Assembly (NCBI RefSeq): GCF_001546855.1
Contig: NZ_KQ958209.1
Location: 1-47,417 of the forward strand
Reading direction: 5' to 3'
Length of the DNA: 47,417 bases
DNA from: Megasphaera sp. MJR8396C
Lineage (GTDB): Bacteria; Bacillota; Negativicutes; Veillonellales; Megasphaeraceae
Shown here: piece by piece, positions 1 through 12,147 of the stretch
How positions within the stretch are numbered: the stretch's first letter is position 1
Layout: each line of letters starts with the position of its first letter
Translations under genes and position numbers: made by a program
Notes under the pieces: generated by a model
Database searches by the model: none
Told to the model about the DNA's origin: nothing
Seen by the model: the letters and a program-made list of their open reading frames with translations, nothing else

Positions 1-252
1 GCCCGGGCAGTCAACGTGTGCATAGTGACGGTTGTCTGTTTCATATTCAACGTGTGCGGTGTTGATTGTAATACCACGTTCACGTTCTTCCGGAGCCTTG
101 TCGATATCGGCATAGTCTTCGAATTTAGCGTAGCCTTTTTCAGCCAAAACTTTGGTGATGGCTGCCGTCAATGTCGTTTTGCCGTGGTCGACGTGACCGA
201 TCGTGCCAATGTTGACATGCGGTTTGGTTCTTTCAAAATGTTCTTTAGCCAT
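1..252 (-). CDS. tuf: Elongation factor Tu, N-terminal part (cut by window edge)
   Basis: EF-Tu delivers aminoacyl-tRNA to the ribosome as a GTP complex. Only the first 84 codons are inside the window. The reading frame starts [20 protein letters not shown], contains the P-loop [11 protein letters not shown] and the switch region RGITIN, and reaches HVDCPG of the G3 motif at the window edge. The ATG at 252 is preceded by a GGAGGA ribosome binding site. It lies 38 bp downstream of fusA, the usual last position of a str operon, and no terminator or new promoter is seen between them, so it is probably co-transcribed. Identity is certain; the remainder lies outside the window. Confidence 0.97.
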   Translation of the reverse strand, partial: MAKEHFERTKPHVNIGTIGHVDHGKTTLTAAITKVLAEKGYAKFEDYADIDKAPEERERGITINTAHVEYETDNRHYAHVDCPG

Positions 253-290
253 TTGTTGTTCCTCCAGTGTGATTTAAATTATATTAGGCA

Positions 291-2363
291 TTAGCCTTTT
301 TCACTGATGACTTTTTCAGCTACGTTCTTAGGAACTTCTTCGTAGTGGTCAAAGGTCATCGTATAAACGCCACGGCCCTGCGTACGGGAACGCAAATCCG
401 TTGCATAGCCAAACATTTCTGCCAGCGGTACGAAGGCGTTGATATGTTCTGCACCGGAGCGCATTTCCATACCTTCGACACGACCACGGCGGGAGTTGAG
501 GTCGCCGATGACGTCGCCCATGTATTCTTCAGGAACGACAACTTCGACTTTCGTGTACGGTTCGAGGAGAACCGGATCGGCTTTGCGGGCGCCTTCTTTA
601 AAGCCCATAGAACCTGCGATCTTGAAGGCCATTTCCGAGGAGTCGACTTCATGGTAGGAGCCGTCATATACGGCAACTTTGATGTCAACCATCGGGAAGC
701 CTGCCAAAACGCCAGTTTCCATTGCTTCTTTAACACCGGCTTCAACAGAACCGATATATTCCTTAGGAATAGCGCCGCCAACGACTTTGTTTTCAAATTC
801 GTAGCCTTTGCCCTGTTCCTGCGGAATGAGTTCGAGCCAGCAGTCACCATACTGACCACGGCCGCCGGACTGACGTTTGAAGAAGCCGCGGGATTTGATT
901 TCTTTGCGAATCGTTTCGCGATAAGCAACCTGCGGTTTACCGACGTTGCAGTCTACTTTGAATTCGCGGGACATACGGTCGACGATGATATCCAAATGGA
1001 GTTCGCCCATACCGGAGATGATGGTCTGACCCGTTTCAGCATCGGTCTTAACTTTGAAGGTTGGATCTTCTTCAGCCAGACGAGCCAGGGCAATGCCCAT
1101 TTTTTCCTGGTCAGCTTTGGTCTTCGGTTCAACAGCGACAGAAATAACCGGATCCGGGAATTCCATCTTTTCGAGGATGATCGGATTCTTTTCATCGCAG
1201 AGCGTATCGCCTGTCGTCGTATCTTTCAAACCTACGATGCCGCCGATATCACCGGTATAAGCTTCCTGAACTTCTTCACGGTGGTTAGCGTGCATACGAA
1301 GGATACGGCCGACACGTTCTTTTTTGCCCTTCGTCGAGTTGTAAACATAGGTGCCCGACTGGAGGGTACCGGAGTAAACTCGGAAGAAGGCCATCTTGCC
1401 AACGAAGGGGTCAGCCATGATCTTGAAGGCCAAGGCAGACAAAGGAGCCTTGTCATCAACAGCACGGGTTTCTTCTTCATCGGTGTCGGGGTTGGTGCCT
1501 TTAACAGCCGGAATATCCAGCGGCGACGGCATGTAATCGACGACAGCGTCGAGAAGCATCTGAATCCCTTTGTTCTTGTAAGCAGAACCGCAGAGGACCG
1601 GGAACAATTTGTTCGTGCAGACGCCCTTACGGATAGCTACTTTCAATTCGTCGACGGAGATTTCTTCGCCTTCGAGGTATTTCATCATGAGTTCTTCATC
1701 GGTATCGCAAACAGCTTCAACCATGATGTCATGATATTTTTTTGCTTCTTCTAATTCGTCTTCCGGGATGTCAACGATTTCGATTTCTTTACCGAGAGCA
1801 TCATCATAGATTTCAGCTTTCATGGTAATGAGGTCGATAATACCGCTGAATGTCGATTCAGCACCGATCGGGAGCTGAATAGCGACGGAATTGGCCTGAA
1901 GACGGTCTTTCATCATTTCGACAACGTTCAGGAAGTCAGCACCGGTCGTATCCATCTTATTGACGAATGCGATACGGGGAACATGATAATGTTCAGCCTG
2001 ACGCCATACCGTTTCCGACTGCGGTTCTACGCCGCCCTTAGCGGAGAAAACAGCAACAGCACCGTCGAGTACGCGCAGGGAGCGTTCAACTTCAACCGTG
2101 AAGTCAACGTGCCCCGGAGTATCGATGATGTTGATGCGGTGATCTTTCCAGTGAGCTGTCGTAGCAGCAGACGTGATCGTAATACCGCGTTCCTGTTCCT
2201 GAGCCATCCAGTCCATGGTAGCAGCGCCGTCATGAACTTCGCCGATTTTATGAACTCGGCCGGTGTAGAACAGAATACGTTCGGTTGTCGTGGTTTTACC
2301 AGCATCGATGTGAGCCATGATGCCAATGTTTCTCGTTTTTTCCAAAGAAAATTCTCTTGGCAC
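291..2363 (-). CDS. fusA: Elongation factor G
   Basis: GTPase that drives translocation and, with RRF, ribosome recycling. The protein opens [20 protein letters not shown] and carries the P-loop AHIDAGKT (about residues 17-24), DTPGHVDF (G3) and NKMD (G4), followed by the EF-G domains II-V, about 690 residues in all, normal for the family. Start choice: a GTG at 2375 is also in frame, but GAGGAG touches it with no spacing; the GTG at 2363 lies 11 nt after the same GAGGAG and gives the family-typical N-terminus, so I prefer it. Fourth gene of the unit L7Ae-rpsL-rpsG-fusA-tuf, beginning 39 bp after rpsG. Confidence 0.96.
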   Translation of the reverse strand: MPREFSLEKTRNIGIMAHIDAGKTTTTERILFYTGRVHKIGEVHDGAATMDWMAQEQERGITITSAATTAHWKDHRINIIDTPGHVDFTVEVERSLRVLDGAVAVFSAKGGVEPQSETVWRQAEHYHVPRIAFVNKMDTTGADFLNVVEMMKDRLQANSVAIQLPIGAESTFSGIIDLITMKAEIYDDALGKEIEIVDIPEDELEEAKKYHDIMVEAVCDTDEELMMKYLEGEEISVDELKVAIRKGVCTNKLFPVLCGSAYKNKGIQMLLDAVVDYMPSPLDIPAVKGTNPDTDEEETRAVDDKAPLSALAFKIMADPFVGKMAFFRVYSGTLQSGTYVYNSTKGKKERVGRILRMHANHREEVQEAYTGDIGGIVGLKDTTTGDTLCDEKNPIILEKMEFPDPVISVAVEPKTKADQEKMGIALARLAEEDPTFKVKTDAETGQTIISGMGELHLDIIVDRMSREFKVDCNVGKPQVAYRETIRKEIKSRGFFKRQSGGRGQYGDCWLELIPQEQGKGYEFENKVVGGAIPKEYIGSVEAGVKEAMETGVLAGFPMVDIKVAVYDGSYHEVDSSEMAFKIAGSMGFKEGARKADPVLLEPYTKVEVVVPEEYMGDVIGDLNSRRGRVEGMEMRSGAEHINAFVPLAEMFGYATDLRSRTQGRGVYTMTFDHYEEVPKNVAEKVISEKG

Positions 2364-2402
2364 GGTTTTTTCCACTCCTCAAAAAATAATAAATATCGTA
2401 AA

Positions 2403-2915
<513 letters not shown>

Positions 2916-2928
2916 TTAATGGTAAATC

Positions 2929-3300
2929 TTACTTACCTTTTTTTGCGCCGTATTTCGAACGGGACTGCTGACGATCTGCAACGCCAGCTGTATCCAAAGC
3001 ACCGCGGACGATATGATAACGTACACCAGGAAGGTCTTTGACACGACCGCCTCTGATTAATACAACACTGTGTTCCTGTAAATTGTGACCAATGCCAGGA
3101 ATATAAGCTGTTACTTCGATAGAGTTCGTCAAGCGAACACGGGCAACTTTACGCAGAGCCGAGTTAGGTTTCTTCGGCGTAGCAGTGTATACACGAGTGC
3201 AGACACCACGTTTCTGCGGGCTGTTTTTCAAAGCCGGCGCATTCGATTTGGTTAAAGCAACCTGACGTCCTTTACGAACTAATTGGCTGATTGTTGGCAT
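2929..3300 (-). CDS. rpsL: 30S ribosomal protein S12
   Basis: Decoding-centre protein of the 30S subunit. At 123 residues it is the short bacterial form. It begins [13 protein letters not shown] and contains [17 protein letters not shown] and [17 protein letters not shown], the loops around the decoding site. The lysine of KKPNSALRK that is mutated in streptomycin-resistant strains is the wild-type residue here. GGAGGTG lies just upstream of the ATG. Second gene of the operon, 80 bp downstream of the L7Ae-like gene. Confidence 0.98.
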   Translation of the reverse strand: MPTISQLVRKGRQVALTKSNAPALKNSPQKRGVCTRVYTATPKKPNSALRKVARVRLTNSIEVTAYIPGIGHNLQEHSVVLIRGGRVKDLPGVRYHIVRGALDTAGVADRQQSRSKYGAKKGK

Positions 3301-3380
3301 GTGGGCACCTCCTCTCCAAACAATTAGATTTATAATGTAATCATCAACGAGCAGAGCTCATAAGATGATATTACCAAAAG

Positions 3381-3626
3381 TTATTTCAACAAGCCTACGG
3401 CCGCAGCCTTTACTTTGATATGGCAGGCCACTCCCAGCTCTGCCATGGTATACGTGCGGTCGACAGGAATGTGCGCCCCTTCAGATGCTTCTACAAGCGG
3501 CGCTACGACTTGCTCATCGCAGTCCTTGGCGATGTACAAGTGTGTGACTTCGTTTCGTTTCATTGCCTTCAAGGTTTGCTTGGCCCCCACAGTTTTGCGG
3601 ACACCGGCAGCGACATCTAAGCTCAC
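3381..3626 (-). CDS. L7Ae-family RNA-binding ribosomal protein (YbxF/RplGB-like)
   Basis: Small 81-residue member of the L7Ae/L30e/S12e/Gadd45 family, whose members bind RNA kink-turns; Firmicutes commonly carry one between rpoC and rpsL. The GAKQTLKAMKRNEVTHLYIA segment and the later CDEQVVAPLVEASEGAHIPV match the family fold, with a hydrophobic end AAAVGLLK. The start is GTG at 3626 with AAGGAG nine nt upstream. It is the first gene after a consensus promoter, so it leads the str-type operon. A ribosomal or autoregulatory role is inferred from the family and position; its RNA target cannot be read from the sequence. Confidence 0.9.
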   Translation of the reverse strand: MSLDVAAGVRKTVGAKQTLKAMKRNEVTHLYIAKDCDEQVVAPLVEASEGAHIPVDRTYTMAELGVACHIKVKAAAVGLLK

Positions 3627-3658
3627 GAAACCTCACTCCTTACGTCTTGCAAATTAGG

Positions 3659-3676
3659 CGCAATGCACGCATTGCG
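3659..3676 (-). other. Leader hairpin at 5' end of the str-operon transcript
   Basis: Perfect 7-bp inverted repeat CGCAATG / CATTGCG with a 4-nt loop. From the predicted start near 3680 it occupies about +4 to +21 of the mRNA. It may protect the 5' end or act in regulation; its function is unknown. Confidence 0.5.
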
Positions 3677-3686
3677 ACACTTAGAT

Positions 3687-3715
3687 ATTTTATCATCATG
3701 GTAATTATCTGTCAA
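3687..3715 (-). promoter_or_regulatory. Sigma-A promoter of L7Ae-rpsL-rpsG-fusA-tuf
   Basis: On the minus strand TTGACA (3710-3715), a 17-bp spacer and TAAAAT (3687-3692). This is an almost perfect consensus promoter about 60 bp upstream of the L7Ae-like gene, and it makes the str unit transcriptionally independent of rpoBC. Confidence 0.85.
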
Positions 3716-3831
3716 TGCGTTTTTTGGTAAAAACTGCGTAACCAGTACATCTTTTATTACACTCTCCCGTGTGTTTCATATTCTTTCTGAGCCACTCCAA
3801 GCAGGTCAAAATCAGGACGCTCTGTCAAAAA

Positions 3832-3858
3832 TAAAAAAGAAGCCCTCTTGCGAGGGCT
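3832..3858 (-). terminator. Intrinsic terminator after rpoC
   Basis: Minus-strand hairpin with arms AGCCCTC / GAGGGCT and a short loop, followed by a T-rich tail. It lies 11 bp downstream of the rpoC stop codon and ends the rpoBC transcript. Confidence 0.9.
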
Positions 3859-3869
3859 CCCTTTCTCTC

Positions 3870-6800
3870 TTAGTGTCCGGCTTCCGGTGCTTCGACAGCA
3901 CTTTCAGGGGCATCTACGGGATTTCCGTCTTCGTCTTCATAGCTGATGGACGGGACGGTCTTTACTACTTTTACTTTACGGTAGCGGCTCATGCCGGTCC
4001 CGGCCGGGATGAGTTTACCGATAATGACGTTTTCTTTGAGGCCTAAGAGCGGATCGATCTTACCCTTAATAGCGGCATCGGTCAGGACACGAGTCGTTTC
4101 CTGGAAGGATGCAGCCGACAGGAAGGAATCCGTTGCCAGTGCGGCCTTGGTGATACCGAGGAGCATCGGTTTGCCGATGGCGGTCTTGCCGCCGTTGTTA
4201 GCGATGCGCTTATTCATATCTTCAAAGATATTGACGTCGATATAATCGCCCGGCAATACATCTGCATCTCCGGATTCTTCAATCTTCATCTTGCGCAGCA
4301 TCTGGCGAACGATGACTTCGATGTGCTTATCGTTGATACCAACACCCTGTGATTTGTATACCTTCTGTACTTCGTATACCAGGTAGCGCTGTGTTGCTTC
4401 GACGCCCTGGATACGCAGGATATCGTGGGGGTTGATGGAGCCTGCCGTGATACGGCTGCCCTTTTCGATGACATCGCCTTCGTGTACGACGAGGTGCGAA
4501 CCGAAGGGGATCGTGTAGCTCCGTTCTTCGCCATCTTTCGAGAGGACGTGAACGATGTTGATGTCGTGATGGTCTTCTTTTTCTGTAATCGATACGGTAC
4601 CGCTGATTTCCGTGACGATAGCGTTGCCCTTCGGCTTACGAGCTTCAAACAATTCTTCGACACGAGGAAGACCCTGGGTAATATCGCCGGCCGATGCAAC
4701 ACCGCCGGTATGGAAGGTACGCATCGTCAGCTGTGTACCCGGTTCCCCGATGGACTGGGCTGCAATGGTGCCGACCGATTCGCCGACATTGACCTTGCCG
4801 CCAGTACCGAGGTCGCGGCCATAGCACTTAGCACAGACACCGTAACGGCTGTGGCAGGTAAGGACGCTGCGGATGCGGACGGTATCGTAATATTTAGCAA
4901 TTTCTTTCGCCTGATCGGCCATGATTTCTTCATTGAGGGCCACGATGACGGCACCCGTTTCCGGATTGACCAGGGTTTCAGCGGCCGTACGGCCTTCGAT
5001 TCGTTCTTCGAGCGGTTCAATGACGCCGTTGCCTTCGACGATGGCCGTGACTTCTACGCCGCGGATATCGTTGTTGCGGGCTTTGACTTCTTTGACGTCG
5101 CTATTGAGGATGCGATCGATAGCGTCTTCCGTAAGCGGCGTTCCTTTGGCGCAGATTTCAATGCCATTGGAATCGATGACGGCTTCTTCGATGGTCTTGC
5201 CGAGCATGTTTTCCGCCATGGATTTGCGGATCGCTGCCCGGAACCCTTCTTCCGGAGCGCCGAGGGAAACCGTTTCGATGACGTTGGTATGATTGAGGTC
5301 ATCGTTGATATCCATCTGGCTGCCGCGGAGATAGAGTTTCGGAATCTGGTGTTCAATGATCGTGTCCATGTCGTCGTTGGTCAGGAGGTGTTCTGCTTCA
5401 AATACAGCTTCACCCGTTTCCGGATCGATGGCTTCGCGGGCGAGAACCCGGCCAATCAGTTTATCGCGAAGGAGGTTGACAGCCTGGCGGCAGGAGCTTG
5501 CCAAGCGGGCCCGTTCGCGGACGAGATCGATGCCGAATACGTCGCAGTCGTCTTCGCGGACGATGACATCCTGGGAGACGTCGACGAGACGGCGGGTCAG
5601 GTAACCCGAGTCAGCTGTACGGAGAGCCGTATCGGCCAAACCTTTACGGGCGCCGTGAGACGAGGTGAAGTAGTCCAGTACGGACAGGCCTTCACGGAAG
5701 TTTGCCTTGATCGGCAAGTCGATGATACGACCCGACGGGTCAGCCATCAGACCACGCATACCGGCAACCTGACGAATCTGCTGTTTATTACCACGGGCAC
5801 CGGAGTCAGCCATCATGAAGATGGAGTTGAACGGGTCCATGTTATCCATCATGACTTCCGTAACGTCGTCGGTCGCTTTTTCCCAAATAGCACAAGTCTT
5901 GCGATACCGTTCATCTTCCGTAATGAGACCGCGCTGATACATCTTGGATACGTTCTGTACCTGTTTGTCAGCAGCGCCGAGGATATCCCATTTTTCTTCC
6001 GGAATCTGAATGTCCGAAATCGCGATGGACATACCGGCCTGACGAGCGTAGTGGTAGCCGATAGCTTTAATATTATCGAGAAGTTCTGCCGTCTTAGTGT
6101 TGCCAAAGAGGTGGAAGCAGGCATCGACAAGTTTGCCGATTTCCTTCTTGCTCATGAGGACGCCGAGGCAATCGACGTCGACATATTCCTTGCCTTCTTT
6201 GAAAGCTGCGACAGCATCTTTATCAATCTTATGTTTCGGAAGCTGGCGGACGGCCATGAGGTCGACGCCGAAAGCTTCTTTCAACTGGGAGAAACCGTAA
6301 TCCAGGATCTGACCGTTTTCATCTTTGACTTTGATGAAGTGCGTCCAGTCGATGATGCCGTTTTCGTAAGCAAATACGGCATCCTTCGGATCGTCGAATA
6401 CCATGACCTTATCCGTATGGAAGAGGCGCAGCGGTTCGTAGATCTGGTAGTTGTACAGGAGCTTACCTGCCGTCGTTTCGATGAGGCCGTGGCCCGGAAT
6501 GCGGACCTTGATCAAGGCTTCGATATCGATGACTTTGGCATCATAAGCCAGCATGACTTCATCGTAATCGGAGAAGATCTTGCCTTCACCCTTGGCAGAC
6601 GGTTTAACCAAGGTCAGGTAGTAAGCACCGAGAACCATGTCCTGCGTCGGAACAGCAACCGGCTTGCCGTCTTTCGGAGCCAGGATGTTGTGCGACGACA
6701 GCATGAGCGTCCGGGCTTCAGACTGGGCTTCTACCGACAGCGGCAGATGGCAGGCCATCTGGTCACCGTCGAAGTCGGCGTTGAAAGCCGTGCAGACCAA

Positions 6801-8120
6801 GGGATGGAGCTTAATGGCTCGACCTTCCCAAAGGACCGGTTCAAAGGCCTGGATGCCCAAGCGGTGCAGTGTCGGGGCACGGTTCAAGAGAACCGGATGT
6901 TCCTTGATGACGTCTTCGAGAACGTCCCAAACTTCATTGCTGACGCGTTCGACTTTTTTCTTAGCGTTTTTAATGTTGGTCGCAATTTCTTTTTCGACAA
7001 GCTTCTTCATGACGAAAGGCTTGAAGAGTTCCAATGCCATTTCCTTCGGAAGACCGCACTGGTGCATCTTCATTTCCGGACCGACAACGATAACCGAACG
7101 ACCGGAATAGTCGACACGTTTACCGAGCAGGTTCTGACGGAAACGGCCCTGCTTCCCTTTCAGCATATCCGAAAGAGATTTGAGGGGACGGTTACCGGGG
7201 CCCGTAACGGGACGGCCGCGGCGGCCATTGTCGATGAGAGCATCGACGGCTTCCTGAAGCATGCGCTTTTCGTTGCGGACGATGATGTCCGGCGCACCCA
7301 ATTCAAGGAGGCGGCTCAAGCGGTTGTTACGGTTGATGACCCGGCGATAGAGGTCGTTTAAGTCAGACGTTGCAAAACGGCCGCCGTCGAGCTGAACCAT
7401 GGGGCGCAGTTCCGGCGGAATGACCGGAATGACGTCCATGACCATCCATTCCGGTTTGTTGCCGGAATGACGGAAGGCTTCGACGACTTCCAGACGGCGG
7501 ATCGCACGGACGCGGCGCTGGCCGGAAGAATCGCGGAGTTCATCGCGCAGCTCTTTATCGAGCTGGTCGAGGTCGAGTCCCTGAAGGAGCTCTTTAATCG
7601 CAGCGGCACCCATGCCGACGCGGAATTTATCGCCGTACAAGTCGAGATACTGGCGATATTCCGTTTCCGTCATCAGCTGCTGCTTCTGGAGAGACGTATC
7701 ACCGGGATCGAGGACAATGTACGAAGCAAAGTATAAGACTTTTTCCAGCGAACGGGGCGAAATGTCGAGGATCAGCCCCATCCGGCTGGGAATGCCTTTA
7801 AAATACCAAATATGAGAAACAGGTGTAGCCAATTTAATATGGCCCATCCGTTCACGACGGACTTTGGCGCGCGTGACTTCGACGCCGCAGCGATCGCAGA
7901 CGACACCTTTATACCGGATACGTTTATATTTACCGCAATGGCATTCCCAGTCCTTCGTCGGCCCAAAAATGCGTTCGCAGAACAACCCATCCCGTTCCGG
8001 TTTTAATGTACGGTAATTGATCGTTTCTGGTTTCTTGACTTCCCCATGAGACCATTCGAGAATCTTTTCGGGCGAAGCAAGGCCAATCCGCATGGAATCG
8101 AATTCATTCACATCAAGCAC
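3870..8120 (-). CDS. rpoC: DNA-directed RNA polymerase beta' subunit
   Basis: Largest catalytic subunit of RNA polymerase. The 1416 residues are longer than in many low-GC Firmicutes (about 1200) and nearer the Gram-negative length, as expected if the jaw/trigger-loop region carries an insertion. Visible landmarks are the N-terminal zinc ribbon with Cys60, 62, 75 and 78, the catalytic magnesium motif [10 protein letters not shown] at about residue 450, and the second zinc site [11 protein letters not shown] at about 1095. The C-terminus ends in a short acidic, proline-containing tail. The start is GTG at 8120 with a GGGAG element upstream. It follows rpoB after 26 bp and ends at a strong terminator. 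Confidence 0.98.
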   Translation of the reverse strand: MLDVNEFDSMRIGLASPEKILEWSHGEVKKPETINYRTLKPERDGLFCERIFGPTKDWECHCGKYKRIRYKGVVCDRCGVEVTRAKVRRERMGHIKLATPVSHIWYFKGIPSRMGLILDISPRSLEKVLYFASYIVLDPGDTSLQKQQLMTETEYRQYLDLYGDKFRVGMGAAAIKELLQGLDLDQLDKELRDELRDSSGQRRVRAIRRLEVVEAFRHSGNKPEWMVMDVIPVIPPELRPMVQLDGGRFATSDLNDLYRRVINRNNRLSRLLELGAPDIIVRNEKRMLQEAVDALIDNGRRGRPVTGPGNRPLKSLSDMLKGKQGRFRQNLLGKRVDYSGRSVIVVGPEMKMHQCGLPKEMALELFKPFVMKKLVEKEIATNIKNAKKKVERVSNEVWDVLEDVIKEHPVLLNRAPTLHRLGIQAFEPVLWEGRAIKLHPLVCTAFNADFDGDQMACHLPLSVEAQSEARTLMLSSHNILAPKDGKPVAVPTQDMVLGAYYLTLVKPSAKGEGKIFSDYDEVMLAYDAKVIDIEALIKVRIPGHGLIETTAGKLLYNYQIYEPLRLFHTDKVMVFDDPKDAVFAYENGIIDWTHFIKVKDENGQILDYGFSQLKEAFGVDLMAVRQLPKHKIDKDAVAAFKEGKEYVDVDCLGVLMSKKEIGKLVDACFHLFGNTKTAELLDNIKAIGYHYARQAGMSIAISDIQIPEEKWDILGAADKQVQNVSKMYQRGLITEDERYRKTCAIWEKATDDVTEVMMDNMDPFNSIFMMADSGARGNKQQIRQVAGMRGLMADPSGRIIDLPIKANFREGLSVLDYFTSSHGARKGLADTALRTADSGYLTRRLVDVSQDVIVREDDCDVFGIDLVRERARLASSCRQAVNLLRDKLIGRVLAREAIDPETGEAVFEAEHLLTNDDMDTIIEHQIPKLYLRGSQMDINDDLNHTNVIETVSLGAPEEGFRAAIRKSMAENMLGKTIEEAVIDSNGIEICAKGTPLTEDAIDRILNSDVKEVKARNNDIRGVEVTAIVEGNGVIEPLEERIEGRTAAETLVNPETGAVIVALNEEIMADQAKEIAKYYDTVRIRSVLTCHSRYGVCAKCYGRDLGTGGKVNVGESVGTIAAQSIGEPGTQLTMRTFHTGGVASAGDITQGLPRVEELFEARKPKGNAIVTEISGTVSITEKEDHHDINIVHVLSKDGEERSYTIPFGSHLVVHEGDVIEKGSRITAGSINPHDILRIQGVEATQRYLVYEVQKVYKSQGVGINDKHIEVIVRQMLRKMKIEESGDADVLPGDYIDVNIFEDMNKRIANNGGKTAIGKPMLLGITKAALATDSFLSAASFQETTRVLTDAAIKGKIDPLLGLKENVIIGKLIPAGTGMSRYRKVKVVKTVPSISYEDEDGNPVDAPESAVEAPEAGH

Positions 8121-8146
8121 TAATACCGCTCCCTTCTATCGACTCG

Positions 8147-11100
8147 TTATTCATCTTCGTCAGTAGTATCATCATCGTCAGCCTGTTCTGCTTCGGCAAC
8201 GGCATCGAGGCTCATAGCACTCATGACGTCATCTTCGTCGCCGTTGGCAGCGGGTTCCTGATCGCCATCTTCACCGTTTTCATCACTGCCTTCAGCAGGT
8301 ACTGCCGGAGTATCCGGACCATTTTCACCTTCCATGACGCGACGGAGTTCGTCGTTCTTTTCCGGTTCCGTTTCATCGTCTTCGTCAAGTTCCTTGATGA
8401 CGACTTCATCGCCGTCTTCATTGAGGATCTGAACATCGAGGCCGATAGCCTGGAGTTCCTTGAGGAGGACCTTGAACGATTCCGGTACGCCCGGTTCCGG
8501 AATGTTTTCACCTTTGACGATCTTTTCGTAAGCCTTGACACGGCCGACGACATCGTCAGATTTAACCGTAAGCATTTCCTGGAGGGTATAGGCTGCGCCG
8601 TAAGCTTCCAGAGCCCAAACTTCCATTTCCCCGAAACGCTGGCCGCCGAACTGGGCTTTACCGCCGAGAGGCTGCTGCGTAACCAAGGAGTACGGGCCTG
8701 TCGAACGAGCATGGATCTTATCGTCGACAAGGTGATGCAGTTTCAGGAAGTATGTATAGCCGACAGTGACGCGGCGATCCATCGGTTCGCCCGTACGGCC
8801 GTCGTAGAGGACGGACTTGCCGTCACTGGGGAGACCTGCGATTTCAAGGGCATTAAATACATCTTCAGCCTGAGCGCCGTCAAAGACCGGGGTAGCAATG
8901 TGAATCCCGGCTACGTCCGGTTTCGGCATGCCGTACTTATCAAAGTCATAGCCGGCAGCACGAAGTCTTTCTTCGAGACCCGGATCCATTTCCTTGATCT
9001 GTTTGCCCAATTCATGGACAGCCCAGCCAAGGTGAGTTTCCAAAATCTGACCGATATTCATACGAGACGGTACGCCCAAGGGGTTCAGGACGATCTGGAC
9101 CGGCGTGCCATCGGGCAGGAAAGGCATATCTTCCTGGCGCATGACGCGGGAGACGACACCTTTGTTACCATGACGACCGGACATCTTATCGCCTTCGTGG
9201 ATCTTACGTTTCTGAGCGATGTAGACGCGGACCAGGCGAGTTACGCCAGGCGGCAGTTCGTCGTTGTTTTCACGGGAGAATACGCGAACGTTGACGACCT
9301 TGCCCGATTCGCCGTGAGGAACGCGCAGGGACGTATCACGGACTTCCCGTTCCTTGTCGCCGAAAATAGCGCGGAGGAGACGTTCTTCCGGAGTCAGTTC
9401 CGTTTCACCTTTCGGCGTAACCTTACCGACCAGTACGTCGCCAGGGAATACGTCGGCACCGATCATGATGATCCCGTTTTCATCGAGGTTTTTCGTGCTT
9501 TCTTCGCTGACATTGGGGATTTCACGGGTGATTTCTTCAGAGCCGAGTTTCGTATCGCGGGCATCGCATTCATATTCTTCAATATGGATCGAAGTATAGA
9601 GGTCGTTCTTCGGCAGTTCTTCACTGAGGAGAACGGCGTCTTCGTAGTTGTAGCCTTCCCAAGGCATGTAAGCTACGAGGATGTTGTAACCGAGGGCTAA
9701 TTCGCCGCCATCGGTTGCCATGCCGTCGGCCAGGACCTGACCTTCGGTAACGACTTCGTTTTTGTAAACCAAAGGACGCTGGTTGATGCAGGTACTCTGG
9801 TTGGAGCGAACAAATTTAATCAGTTTATACGTATCAATCGAGCCGGAATCAGTACGGACTTCGATGGTATCGCCGGTAACGTGGGATACGACGCCGCTGT
9901 GTTTTGCCAGGACGCAGACACCGGAGTCGCAGGCTGCCTTGTATTCCATCCCGGTCCCGACGAGCGGAGCCTGGGTACGGAGGAGCGGTACAGCCTGACG
10001 CTGCATGTTCGCACCCATGAGGGCACGGTTGGCATCGTCGTTTTCAAGGAAGGGAATCATCGAGGTACCGACAGATACGACTTCCTTCGGCGATACGTCC
10101 ATGAAGTCGACGCGGTCAGCCCGGAATTCACGAGTATCTTCACCGTGACGGCAGGCAACGCGTTCGTTGACGAAATGGCCGTCTTCGGTGAGCGGTTCGT
10201 TGGCCTGAGCAATGACGTACTGTTCTTCTTCATCGGCGGTGATATAGTAAACCTTTTCCGTTACGACGCCCGTTTCTTTGTCGACGCGGCGGTACGGAGC
10301 TTCAATGAAACCGAATTCATTGACCTGGCCGAAACAAGCCAGGGACGAAATCAAGCCGATGTTCGGACCTTCCGGCGTTTCTACCGGGCACATACGGCCA
10401 TAGTGCGAATGGTGGACGTCGCGGACTTCAAAGCCTGCACGTTCACGGGACAAACCGCCGGGGCCAAGGGCACTCAGACGGCGTTTATGTGTAATTTCAG
10501 CCAAGGGATTAGTCTGGTCCATGAACTGGGACAGCTGGCTGGAACCAAAGAATTCTTTAATGGCGGCTACGACCGGGCGGATATTGATCAGGACCTGGGG
10601 CGTAATGCTTTCGGCATCCTGAATCGTCATGCGTTCGCGGACGACACGTTCCATTCGGGTGAGGCCGATACGGAACTGGTTCTGGAGGAGTTCGCCGACG
10701 CAGCGCAGACGGCGGTTGCCCAAATGGTCGATATCGTCGACAGTGCCAAAACCATCCATCAAATTGAGGAGGTAGCCGATATGAGCGATGATATCTTCGC
10801 GGGTAATCGTCCGATGGTCATAAGGCAGGTCGCTGTTATTGCAAATAATCTTATAGACAGAGCCATCCTGCTTTTCAACGAAGGCTTCTACCAAACCGCC
10901 GCCATCACCGAGGGGTGCATCAGCTGCGATTTCACGGTGGAAGACACCGCTTTCACGGATTTTTTCAACTTCTGCCGAGCCGATTTCCGTATGGGCATCG
11001 ACGATGATTTCCCCCGTTTCCGGATTGACGATCGGTTCGTGAAGGGTAAGGCCGAAGAGACGGCGTTCCCAACCGAGCTTCTTACCGGCTTTATAACGAC

Positions 11101-11905
11101 CGACACGGGCCATATCATAACGGCGCGGGTCGAAGAACAAACCTTCAAAGAGATTGCGGGCGCTTTCAACAGTCGGCGGTTCACCGGGGCGAAGTTTTTT
11201 ATAAATTTCAATTAAGGCTTCGTCCTGATTTTCCGTCGTATCTTTTTCAAAAGTAGCCTTCAGGCGTTTGTCATCGAAAAAGAGATCAAGGATATCCGAA
11301 TTGGACGCCCAGCCCAGGGCACGGATGAGAACCGTAACCGGAATCTTACGGTTGCGGTCAATACGGGCATAGATGATATCGTTGGCATCGGTTTCGAGTT
11401 CAATCCAGGCGCCGCGGTTCGGGATGACCGTCGAATTGTAAAGGCGGATGCCCATCGGGTCAATTTCGCGACCGTAGTATACACCCGGAGAACGAACGAG
11501 CTGGCTGACGATAACACGTTCGGCCCCATTGATAATGAATGTGCCTGTATCAGTAATCAGAGGGAAGTCACCCATGAATACTTCCTGGTCCTTAATTTCA
11601 CCTGTTTCGTGGTTGACAAGACGGATTTGGACTCGGAGCGGTGCGGCATAAGTCGTATCGCATTCCTTACATTCACGAATGTCGTACTTCGGTTCCCCTA
11701 ATTTAAAACCCTCAAAGGATAAAGACAGGTTGCCCGATGCATCTTCGATAGGAGAAATGTCTTTGAAGATATCTTTAAGTCCCTTTTCGAGGAACCATTC
11801 GTAGGATTTATTCTGTAAATCCAACAAATGAGGCATTTTCAAGACCTCGTTAATCTTAGCATATGTGTATCGAGTCCTTTTCCCTACTTGTACAGGTTTG
11901 AACAT
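8147..11905 (-). CDS. rpoB: DNA-directed RNA polymerase beta subunit
   Basis: Second-largest catalytic subunit. At 1252 residues it starts [20 protein letters not shown]. The rifampicin pocket lies near residues 455-490 and has the sensitive-type residues: the Gln and Asp of SQLSQFMDQ, His of [11 protein letters not shown] and the following Ser are all as in E. coli. The zipper and hybrid-binding region [13 protein letters not shown] is present. The last roughly 80 residues form an unusually acidic, low-complexity tail rich in Asp and Glu, beyond the conserved core. Start ATG at 11905 with GGGGTGAAG upstream. It is not preceded by rplJ-rplL but by tyrS, with its own promoters and an attenuator-like leader. 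Confidence 0.98.
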   Translation of the reverse strand: MFKPVQVGKRTRYTYAKINEVLKMPHLLDLQNKSYEWFLEKGLKDIFKDISPIEDASGNLSLSFEGFKLGEPKYDIRECKECDTTYAAPLRVQIRLVNHETGEIKDQEVFMGDFPLITDTGTFIINGAERVIVSQLVRSPGVYYGREIDPMGIRLYNSTVIPNRGAWIELETDANDIIYARIDRNRKIPVTVLIRALGWASNSDILDLFFDDKRLKATFEKDTTENQDEALIEIYKKLRPGEPPTVESARNLFEGLFFDPRRYDMARVGRYKAGKKLGWERRLFGLTLHEPIVNPETGEIIVDAHTEIGSAEVEKIRESGVFHREIAADAPLGDGGGLVEAFVEKQDGSVYKIICNNSDLPYDHRTITREDIIAHIGYLLNLMDGFGTVDDIDHLGNRRLRCVGELLQNQFRIGLTRMERVVRERMTIQDAESITPQVLINIRPVVAAIKEFFGSSQLSQFMDQTNPLAEITHKRRLSALGPGGLSRERAGFEVRDVHHSHYGRMCPVETPEGPNIGLISSLACFGQVNEFGFIEAPYRRVDKETGVVTEKVYYITADEEEQYVIAQANEPLTEDGHFVNERVACRHGEDTREFRADRVDFMDVSPKEVVSVGTSMIPFLENDDANRALMGANMQRQAVPLLRTQAPLVGTGMEYKAACDSGVCVLAKHSGVVSHVTGDTIEVRTDSGSIDTYKLIKFVRSNQSTCINQRPLVYKNEVVTEGQVLADGMATDGGELALGYNILVAYMPWEGYNYEDAVLLSEELPKNDLYTSIHIEEYECDARDTKLGSEEITREIPNVSEESTKNLDENGIIMIGADVFPGDVLVGKVTPKGETELTPEERLLRAIFGDKEREVRDTSLRVPHGESGKVVNVRVFSRENNDELPPGVTRLVRVYIAQKRKIHEGDKMSGRHGNKGVVSRVMRQEDMPFLPDGTPVQIVLNPLGVPSRMNIGQILETHLGWAVHELGKQIKEMDPGLEERLRAAGYDFDKYGMPKPDVAGIHIATPVFDGAQAEDVFNALEIAGLPSDGKSVLYDGRTGEPMDRRVTVGYTYFLKLHHLVDDKIHARSTGPYSLVTQQPLGGKAQFGGQRFGEMEVWALEAYGAAYTLQEMLTVKSDDVVGRVKAYEKIVKGENIPEPGVPESFKVLLKELQAIGLDVQILNEDGDEVVIKELDEDDETEPEKNDELRRVMEGENGPDTPAVPAEGSDENGEDGDQEPAANGDEDDVMSAMSLDAVAEAEQADDDDTTDEDE

Positions 11906-11937
11906 GCTGATTCTTCACCCCTTATAAAAAGTAAACC

Positions 11938-11965
11938 ATTATAATCGCGCCAAGCGCGTCGTTAA
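11938..11965 (-). promoter_or_regulatory. Proximal rpoB promoter candidate
   Basis: Minus-strand TTAACG (11960-11965), a 16-bp spacer and a perfect TATAAT (11938-11943), giving a 5' UTR of roughly 26 nt. An inverted repeat AAGCGC / GCGCTT overlaps the -35 and spacer and could be an operator. It lies downstream of the leader terminator, so it would bypass it. Confidence 0.6.
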
Positions 11966-11981
11966 GCGCTTCATAAAGCGA

Positions 11982-12018
11982 CAAAAAAGCAAGGCTCTTA
12001 GAGACATTGAACCTTGCT
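11982..12018 (-). terminator. Intrinsic terminator in the rpoB leader
   Basis: Minus-strand stem AGCAAGG / CCTTGCT (12012-12018 with 11988-11994) closing a 17-nt loop and followed by six T residues. It lies about 75 bp upstream of rpoB and about 130 bp after tyrS. It may end tyrS transcripts, attenuate rpoBC transcripts from the promoter at 12090-12118, or both. Confidence 0.8.
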
Positions 12019-12089
12019 TAATTTTTTGCTCACCGGAAGCGTTTCCTCCATGCATCTCATAACATCAATTGAACATTCTGCAATGAGTT

Positions 12090-12118
12090 ATTATAGCATA
12101 TAGAAAATATTCCGTCAA
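12090..12118 (-). promoter_or_regulatory. Distal rpoB promoter, upstream of the leader terminator
   Basis: Minus-strand TTGACG (12113-12118), a 17-bp spacer and TATAAT (12090-12095). This is a very strong match placed directly after the tyrS stop codon. The predicted transcript starts near 12083 and meets the terminator at 11982-12018 about 70-100 nt later, before reaching rpoB. Confidence 0.8.
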
Positions 12119-12147
12119 TATTCTTTTTTAAATAATTTAGCCTGATT

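Noticed and set aside
2364-2375. fusA start at 2375
   Set aside because: The GAGGAG ribosome binding site would touch this GTG; the GTG at 2363 has correct spacing and gives the conserved N-terminus.
4425-7361. A 978-codon open frame on the plus strand opposite rpoC, and similar long frames opposite fusA (345-1754) and rpoB (9881-11215)
   Set aside because: They are antisense to highly conserved genes, have no ribosome binding site, and their composition (Phe/Asp/Val-rich) is what reverse-strand reading of these codons produces.
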